A stretch of 64,000 nucleotides of DNA from Actinophytocola sp035995025 (GTDB taxonomy: Bacteria > Actinomycetota > Actinomycetes > Mycobacteriales > Pseudonocardiaceae): the NCBI GenBank assembly GCA_035995025.1, contig DASYKY010000058.1, forward strand, positions 3,168 to 67,167, given 5' to 3'. Under the pieces are notes generated by a model that was given only the letters and a program-made list of their open reading frames with translations, ran no database searches and was not told where the DNA came from. Positions 50,601 through 59,600 of this stretch are shown here, piece after piece. The translations under genes and the position numbers were made by a program. Each line of letters opens with the position of its first letter. The first letter of the stretch is position 1.

Positions 50601-53600
50601 GACCGAGGTCACCGCGGTGTTCACCGACCAGGACCTGGTCGGCAAGTTCCCGGAGAGCCTCGTGCTCCCGCCCGGCGTGTCCCGGTTCGACGCCCTTCTG
50701 GAGAGCGCGGACGGCAAGGTCTACGTGTTCGCGGAGGCCGGCTGCTGGATCTACTCGGCAAGCACCTTCGCCCTGACCAACCCGGTCGCCACCCCGCTCT
50801 ACGAGCTCTCCGCCACGCTCGGGCAGCTGACCGGGGTCGACGCCGCGTTCGCTCTCCCGTCCGGCGTCGAGTGGCTCATCGGCCACACCGACGAGGGCAC
50901 CACGCAAACCTTCACCCGCGAACCCGGCGGCACCCGCTGGGCGCCCCGCGACCAGGTCTGGGGCAAGGTCCGCAACGCCTTCGACGACCCGCCGCGTATC
51001 GACGGCGCGTTCGCCGACACCGACGGCCGCACGTTCCTGTTCACCGGCGACCAGTACGTCCGCTACTCGACGTCCGACTTCGCCGTCGTCGACGAGGGAT
51101 ACCCGCGCCCGGTCACGGAATGGGAGGAGCGCGAGGGACTCGACGAGGCGCTCGCCGGCCCGCTCGACGCGGTCCAGGTGCCGGACGGCCGCGTCTTCCT
51201 GCTCACCGGGGCGAGCGGCTGGGGACGGGTCCGCAACGCCTTCGAGAACCTGGCGAACCTCGACGCCGCGCACGCCACCGGCGCCACCGTCCAGCTGTAC
51301 GCCGCCGGCCAGGTCCTCCAGTACTCCGACAGCATCGAGAACGACGGCGTGCGCGGCGACGAGGGCTACCCGCGCGCGATCCACGAGGTGCCCGCACCGT
51401 TCGAGGGCGGCGTGGACGCGGCCTTCACCGACCCCAGCGGCGTCCTGCACCTGTTCAGGGCGGGCCGCACCGCGTCGGTGGGCGGGGCGGACGCCGCGAT
51501 CGTGCCGACCGCGCAGCGCTGGGGCGTGCTGCCCCCGATCCTGCCCAGCGGCGTCGTCGACGCCGCGTTCGCCGGCCTCGACGGCCGCACCTACCTGTTC
51601 AGCGGCGGCACCTACCTGCGGTTCTCGACCGCCGACTACTCGCTCGTCGACCCCGGCTACCCGCGCGCGATCGACGCCGACTGGGGCGGTCTGTCCGCTG
51701 TGGACGCCGCGTTCGTCATGGAGGGCGCCACGTTCCTCTTCGGCGCGGGTGGCCTGCTGTTCGACCTGCCCCTCGAGCTGCGCGACGACGTCACCGAGGC
51801 GAACCTGACCCCCGCGCTGCGCGCCCGGTTCGCCGAGAACGGCCTGACGCCGACCGCGATCAGCGGCGAGGAACCGGCCTGGACGCTGACCACCGAGCAG
51901 AACATCGCCCTCACGGTGACCATCGAGGGCACCCGGATGAAGGTCCGCGCCGACGGCTCCCGGTTCTACGTCCGCTACGCCACCAACGACTACCGCACGC
52001 CGGACGCCGGCTTCCCCAAACCGATGTCGGACAACTGGTGGAACATGCCCGACGGCATGAACCTCGGCCCCATCGACGCGGTGTTCACCGGCAGCGACAA
52101 CCACACCTACCTGTTCGCAGGCCGCCGGTTCGTGCGTTTCGATGCCCGGCACCGCTGGTGGTCGGAGCCGATGGAGCTCGCCACGCAGTGGGACAGCGTG
52201 CCCTTCGCCCCGCTCGACGCCGGGTTCGTCGGCCAGGACGGGCGCACCTACCTGTTCTCCGGCACGCAGTTCGCCCGCTACTCGACCGACGACTACACCG
52301 AGGTCGACGACGGCTACCCGGCCAACGTCGCCGGCCACTGGGACAACGTCCGCAACAACATCGCGCGCACCGGCACCGTCGACGCGGCGCTGGTCCGGCC
52401 GGTCATCGAGAAGGTCGACGGCGTCGACGTCGCGCGGACCTACACCTACCTGTTCTCCGGCGACCAGTACGTCCGCTACCTCGGCACCGACTACGCGCAG
52501 GTCCAAAGTGGATATCCGCGTCCCGTCGCGGACCTGGCCACCGAGCCCGGCATGGCCGACCTCGACGCCACCCTCGACCACGTCGACGCCGCGTTCGCCG
52601 ACCGCCGCACCACGTACCTGTTCCGCGGCACCGAGTGCCACGCCGTCTCCGCCGCCCCCTACCGGCGTTACGACGACCTCGAGATCGGCGAGGTCGGCTG
52701 CGCGTTCATCGAGAACGGCAGCATCGTCATGGAGGGCAGCTACTACAACCAGGGCTGGCGGAAGGTCTCCGCCCTCGAGGGCCTCGACGTCGTGACGCCC
52801 GACTTCCGCCCGCGCACGCTGCGCACGGTGCCCGAGGAGTTCCAGTCCGGCCTCGACTCCGTGCTGTTCGGCGCCGACGGCGACGTCTACCTGTTCAAGG
52901 GCGCCACCTGCTTCAACACGCAGCTGGGCCGCGCCTACCCGCTGGCCGAGGAGTGGGGGAGGCCCCGCAACCTCGTCTACTCGCAGAGCCGGGTCGACGC
53001 CGCGTTCGTCGGCCGCGACGGCAAGACCTACGTCTTCGGCGGCGACCAGTTCGTCAGCTACACCGGGACGGCGACCACGACCGACGGCGACCCGCGGTCC
53101 ATCGAGGACCAGTGGGGCGGCCTCACCGGCGTGGCGCTGGCCTACGTGCAGGACGAGACGACGTTCCTGTTCGAGCCCCCGGACGACGAGGGCGCGATCC
53201 GCTACGTCGTCTACTCCGGCACCGACTACACCACACCGGACGACGGCTACCCGGCCGTCGCCGACGAGACCGTCATGGGCGCCCCGGACGGCTTCCCGTT
53301 CCCCGACGCCGTCCTCGTCCACGGCGAGACGCTGATCCTGCTCAGCGGGGAGCACTGCGTCTCCTTCACCGCCACGACACAGCGCTGGTCCGCGGTGCGG
53401 CCGATCGAGCGCCTCTTCCCGGGCTTCGGCCAGGGCGTCGACGCCCCGGACGGGCTGCGTGCCGCGTTCACGGCCACCGACGGCGCGACCTACTTCTTCT
53501 TCGGCGAGACGTTCGCCCGGTTCGCCGACGACGCGTTCGGCGCGCTCACCCCGACCCGCGACCGGTGGGGCCTGTCGGCCAACCCGTTCATCACCGACGG

Positions 53601-56600
53601 CGACGTCGTCGACGCGGCCTTCGTCTGGCGCGAGCAGACGTTCCTGTTCGCGGGGGACCGCTATGTCCGCTACACCGGACCGGACTACCGGGCCATCGAC
53701 CCCGGCTACCCCAAGAAGATCACCTCGAACCTGCGCCGGGAGGAGCCGTTCGCCAACCTGCCGGAGGTCTTCGAGGACGCGCTGTACCGGCGGATGGACG
53801 CGGTCATCGGCAACGACCGCACCATCCACGTGATCATGGGCGCTTCCGTGCACACCGTCTCGGTGGCCCCGGCGGCCACCTACCCGCTGGACCGGATCGG
53901 CCTGGTGCGCAACACCTTCGCCGACGACGCCGGTGTCGACGCGGCCTTCGTCGCCGAGCGCCGCGTCTACCTGCTGCACGGCGACCAGTACGCCCGGTAC
54001 TCGACTGCCGACCTCTCCTTCGCCGACGACGGCTACCCCCGGCCGCTGCCCGACCTGGCCGGCGAGCTGCGGATGGACGATCTGCCGGTGGCGTTCGCCG
54101 ACGGCGTCGACGCCGCGTTCTGCGGACCCGACGGGCACGTGTACCTGTTCAAGGACAGGCAGTTCCTCCACGACGGCGCCGTCGCGCCGGTGAACGCCAC
54201 GTGGGGCAAGGTCCACAACGAGCTGGCCGATCGCGGCCCGGAGGCGGCCTTCGCGTCCCCCGCAGGGGAGCTGTACGTCTTCGCGGGCGGCCAGTACGTC
54301 CGCTACGCCGCGGGCAGTCCACTCGAGACGGTCGACCCCGGCTTCCCGCGCACGGTCGACGACGACTGGGGCGACCTGCCGACGGACTTCGAGGCCGGGC
54401 CGGACGGCGCGTTCCTGTTCGAGGGCAACACCTACCTGACCAAGGCCGGCAGCTTCGTCCGCTACTCCGGCGACTACGACGAGGTGGACCGCACCTTCCC
54501 GCAGGAGTTCACGCACCGGTGGTCGGGCACGGCCGACTACCGGCTCGGCGACCTGCACACGATCGTGCGGTTCGTCCAGCTGGCCCGGTCCTGCCCGGAC
54601 GGCCTCGCGGCGCTGTTCGTCGACGGCGCGGACGACCCGTACGAGTACCTGGCCACCCTGTTCGGCTGGGACGCGGCCGAGCTGCGCTGGGCGCGCCGCA
54701 ACAGCGCGCTGATCGAGCCGGGCACGGCGGAGGGAAAGGCCGTCGAGATCGAGTTCCTGCTCCGGCTGGCGGACCTGTTCCCCACGGCGCGCAAGGTCGG
54801 CACCGGCCTGTCGCGGGTCCACGACGACGTGTGGACGAAGCTCTACGGTCCCGAGCCGGACGTGGCGGCGGCGATCACCGCGCTCGCCGGCCTGCTCGAG
54901 CGCCGGACCGCTCCCCAGGAGTGGGTCACGATGTCGGCCACGATCCACGACGAGCTGAACGTGCTCAAGCGCGACGCCCTCGTCGCCGCGATCGTCCGTG
55001 ACTCAAAGGAGCTGTTCGAGCGCTACCTCATCGACGTCGACATGGGGCCGCGGGGCACGACCTCCCGCGTCCGGGAGGCCATCGCGGCGACCCAGCTGTT
55101 CCTGCACCGCTACCTGATCGACCTCGAGACGGTCACGCTGCCCGGCGGCGCCGACCCCGACGAGGTCAGGACCAGGCTCAAGGCCTGGTGGGCCTGGATG
55201 CGCGACTACCGGACGTGGGAGGCCAACCGGAAGGTCTTCCTCTACCCGGAGAACTACCTGCGCCCCGAGCTGCGCACGCGCAAGACGCCGGCGTTCGCCT
55301 CGCTGGAGGACGAGCTGCTGCGCAACGAGATCACCGCCGAGTCGGTGCAGGCCGCCTACCGGCGCTACCTCGACGAGTACACCGAGGTGTCGCGCCTCGC
55401 GATCGCCGGCGGCTACGTCTACACCGAGGACGGCGCCCCGGCAGGAGTCCGCAAGCTGGTCGTGTTCGGCCGGACCAGGACCGAGCCGCGCCGCTACTAC
55501 TACCGCGGCGCCGAGTTCCGCGACGGCGAGAAGCTGTCCGCGACCTGGGACCCGTGGCTGAAGGTCGACGTGCAGATCGACGCCGAACGGGTCGACCCGG
55601 TGCACGCGTTCGGCCGGGTGTTCGTGTTCTGGCCGGTCGTCGAGGTCGTCACCCCGGACGACCCGGCCAAGACGACGATCGTGACCACGGCGTCGGACGG
55701 CGGCCAGCAGGTCGAGGCGCCGGCGCCCCGCTACCGGGTCAAGGTCTGCTACTCGTTCTACAACCTGAACCAGGAGTGGGTGTCCGCCCAGGTCCTCGCG
55801 GTCGACGTCGAGCGGCCCGGCGCGATCACCGACATCGAGCTGCACGTCCAGGCCTCGCGGAACGTCGCGGGCGTCAGCGACCACGACTCGATCCTCGTGC
55901 AGTGGACCTACTCGGCCGGCGACGAGCGGCCCACCACGGCGTACACGCTCACCCCGGAGCTGTACGGCCTGCCGGCCACCGGCACGGCCCTGCCGCCGCG
56001 CGCGGCGGACCCGGCCCGCGTCCTCGACGAGCCGTCGACCACCCCGATCGACCCGGCGGCGATCGTGCCGTTCAACGCGCCGGTGGACACCACGGACAAC
56101 CCGTGGTCGGCCATCGACCACAAGGGCGGCAGCTTCCTGTGCCGCCCGGTCACCGGCCCGGTCGAGGCCGCCCCGCGGTTGTCGCTAGGCGGCAACCAGG
56201 ACAACCTGCCGACCACCTGGGAGCGCGTGGACGCCGGCGTCCAGCTCGGCGACGGGACGCGGTACTTCTTCGGCGAGGTCAAGGAGCTGTCCGGGGCGGC
56301 CTTCGCGCAGGTACCGGCGGGCAAGCTCACCTACCAGCAGACCAAGCGGCCCACCGCCGGGACGTTCGGCGTGGTGCGCACCAACCTGTTGGCCACCGGC
56401 GTCGTCGACGCCGTGCTGGTGCGCGACACGACCGTCTTCCTGTTCTCCGGCAACGAGTACTACGGCCACTCGACGACCGCCTTCGGCACGCTCAGCGCAG
56501 GCTACCCGCGCAAGCTCGCAGGCAACACGCAGGACCTGCCGGCGTGGCAGCGGATCGACGCGGCCCTGTCCGGGGCGGCGGGGGCGCCGCGGAAGGAGAT

Positions 56601-59600
56601 CTTCTACAACCGCGACCTGGACCGGTACGCCATCTCCGGCGCGCTGCAGAACCTCGTGCCGGTCACCGAGCTGTGGCCGATGGTCCCGCCCGACACCAAG
56701 CTCGACGGCGTCGTCGTGCGCCGCGGCCGCACGTTCCTCGTCTTCGGCAAGCAGTACCTGACCCTCGGTCCCGACCTGCGCGCCGACTCCAACCACCTGC
56801 GTGACCTGGCCAAGAACCCCGACGGGGTCCCGGAAAGCGGTGTCGTCAACGGGCCGTCCGCCACGATCGGACAGGGCACCGTCGCGTTCAACAACATCGA
56901 CGCCACCTACGTCGTCGACGGGCCGGGCGCGGACGACCAGACACTGTCCACACGGGACCTCGGGCGCGTCGGCACGCTGCTGGGCCAGGGCGGCCAGATC
57001 AACGCGGCCTACCGCGACGGCGACAAGCTGTTCCTGGTCACCGGCGGCCAGTTCGTCCGCTACACGCTCGACAAGGACACCGGGCAGATCCCCGCCTACA
57101 TCGACGCGGGCTACCCGAAGTCCACCGCACACGGCACGGTCAACGGCGTGTTCCGGCGCGACGAGGTCCGGTACGTGTTCAGCGGCGGCGGCTACGGCGT
57201 GCTCCAGGCGGGGCAGGAGCTGGACTCGCCGTACCCGGTCCACGGGTACGGCGACAACTGGCGCTGCCTGCCGGACGACTTCACGAAGGACTTCACCGGG
57301 CTGCTGGAGACCGACACGGCGCTGTTCCTCCTCCTGGGCGGGAAGAACGAGTACGCGAGCTACCCGCTCGCCGACGCCGTGCAGCGGCCGTACGAGATCG
57401 CGGCGCTGCCCAACGAGATCATCCGGCTCACCTCCAGCACCGCCTACGAGCTCAACCGGCGGCTGCTGGTCGGCGGCATCGACGAGCTGCTCGCGCCGGA
57501 GACCCAGGAGCTGGACGAGCTGCCCGCGTTCAGCTCCACGATCTCCGACGCCACCACCGTCAAGGTGCGGGCGCGGACCTCGAAGGCCGGCATGCCGGTC
57601 GGCTCGCACCTGGACTTCGACAGCTCGAACGGCCTGTACTACTGGGAGATCTTCTTCTTCGCGCCGATGCTGATCGCGGGCGCGCTCAACGACGCCCAGC
57701 GGTTCGACGACGCGAAGCGCTGGTACGAGTACGTCTTCGACCCGACGCGGCGCGCGAGCTACTGGCGGTTCCTGCCGTTCCTCGCGGTGGACGTGGACGC
57801 GCTCGTCGTCGGCTGCCGGGCCGACCTGGCCCGCCTGCCCGCCGGCTCCGTTCCCTCGCTCGACGCGATCCTGACCGGCATCGAGGTGCTGGCGCCCGCG
57901 TTCCTGCAGCAGCGCGATCTGACCGGGCCAGAGAAGGAGTACCTGGACACCCTCGCCGGAGCGGGGCTCGACACCGTCCGGACGGAGCTGACCGGGGTGG
58001 GCGACTCCGAGGCGAAGCGCAGCCTCGCCGAGCGGGTCGCCATGATCGGGCTGCTCGGACGCCAGTACAACCTGATGGGCGACCGCGACAGCCTCATGGA
58101 CGCCTACCACAACGACCCGTTCGACCCGCACGCGATCGCGCAGCTGCGCCCGGCCGGCTACCGCCGCGAGACGGTGATGGCCTACATCGACAACCTGCTG
58201 GACTGGGGCGACCTGCTGTTCCGCCAGTACACCGGGGAGAGCATCGACGAGGCGCGGATGCTCTACATCTTCGCCGCGGACCTGCTCGGCGAGCAGCCGT
58301 ACGACCTCGGCCCGCGGGCGCTGACCGCGGCGGCGAGCTACGACGCGCTCGACGGCGACGACAGCGAAGACAGCGAAAGCGACGACGACAGCGAGAGCGG
58401 CAGCACGGCGGTCGCGCAGCTGACGCTCGACGGGGCGCTGCTGGAAGGAACCGGCGCGGTCCACGCGGGCGTCGCCAACCCGTACTTCTACGTGCCGGAC
58501 AACGACACGTTCCTGGCGTACTGGACCCGGGTGGCCGACCGGCTGGGCAAGATCCGGGCTTCGCAGGACATCACGGGCGTCAGCAGGCCGGTGCCGCTGT
58601 TCGAGCCGCCCGCCGACGTGATGGCGCTGGTCCGCGGCGCCGCCGCGGGCGCGCCGATCGACGCGCTCACGGCCGGCCTCGCGGCACCCGTGCCGACGTA
58701 CCGGTTCGACTTCGTGTACCGCAGGGCCACCGAGCTGGCCGACCAGCTCAAGCAGCTCGGCGCCGACCTGCTCAGCGCGTTCGAGCGCCGCGACGCCGAG
58801 GAGCTGAACCTGCTGCAGAACCGGCAGGAGGCAGCGGTCCTGGAGCTGACCCGCACGGTCATGCAGAACCAGGTCGAGATCGCCAAGTCCGGGCTGCTCG
58901 AGCTGCAGGCCGCACAGGCGGGCACGAACCAGCGGGTCCAGCACTATCAGACGCTGATCGCGAACGGGCTGTCGGCGCTGCAGCAGGCCCAGCTGGCCAT
59001 GATGGCGGCGGGCGCGGCACTGCACTTCACGGCCGGCGGGCTCAAGATCGGTGCGGCGGTCGCCTCGGGCGTCCCGGAAGTCCTCATGGGACCGTTCATC
59101 ATGGGTACCTCGGTCGGCGGTGAGGAGCTCGGCGACGCGCTCAGCGAAACCGCCGAGATGTCGTCGGCGTTCGGCGAGGCGTTCAGCATGCTCGGCGAGG
59201 CGCTGGGCGTGCGGGCCGACCAGGAACGCCAGTCCGAGGACTGGAACCTGCAGCTGACCGAGGCGCAGACCGACGTGACCCAGATCGGCCACCAGGTCGC
59301 CGGCGCGGAGCTGTCGGTCGCGGTGGCGCAGCGGGAGCTGGAGATCTACGAGCGGCAGGCCCGCAACCTCGACGAGGTCACCGCGTTCCTCACCGGCAAG
59401 TTCGCCGGGTCGCAGCTGTACGGCTGGATGGCCGAGCGGCTGTCCGGTGTGTACTTCCAGACCTACAACCTGGCCTACGAGCTGGCCAGGTCGGCGGAGA
59501 AGGCGTACCAGTTCGAGCGCTGCACGACCAACGGGACCTTCATCCAGCCGTCCTACTGGGACAACAAGCGCAACGGGATGCTCGCGGCCGAGAGCCTGTA

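Noticed and set aside
49426..54948. 1,840-codon open frame on the minus strand inside the TcA gene
   Set aside because: Composition is Val/Arg/Gly/Glu-rich and low in complexity, as expected for the antisense of a GC-rich gene with strong third-position bias; the plus strand carries clear TcA and hemopexin motifs.
48321..55001. 2,226-codon plus-strand open frame overlapping the TcA gene
   Set aside because: Almost pure Arg/Pro/Ala/Gly translation, a frame shadow.
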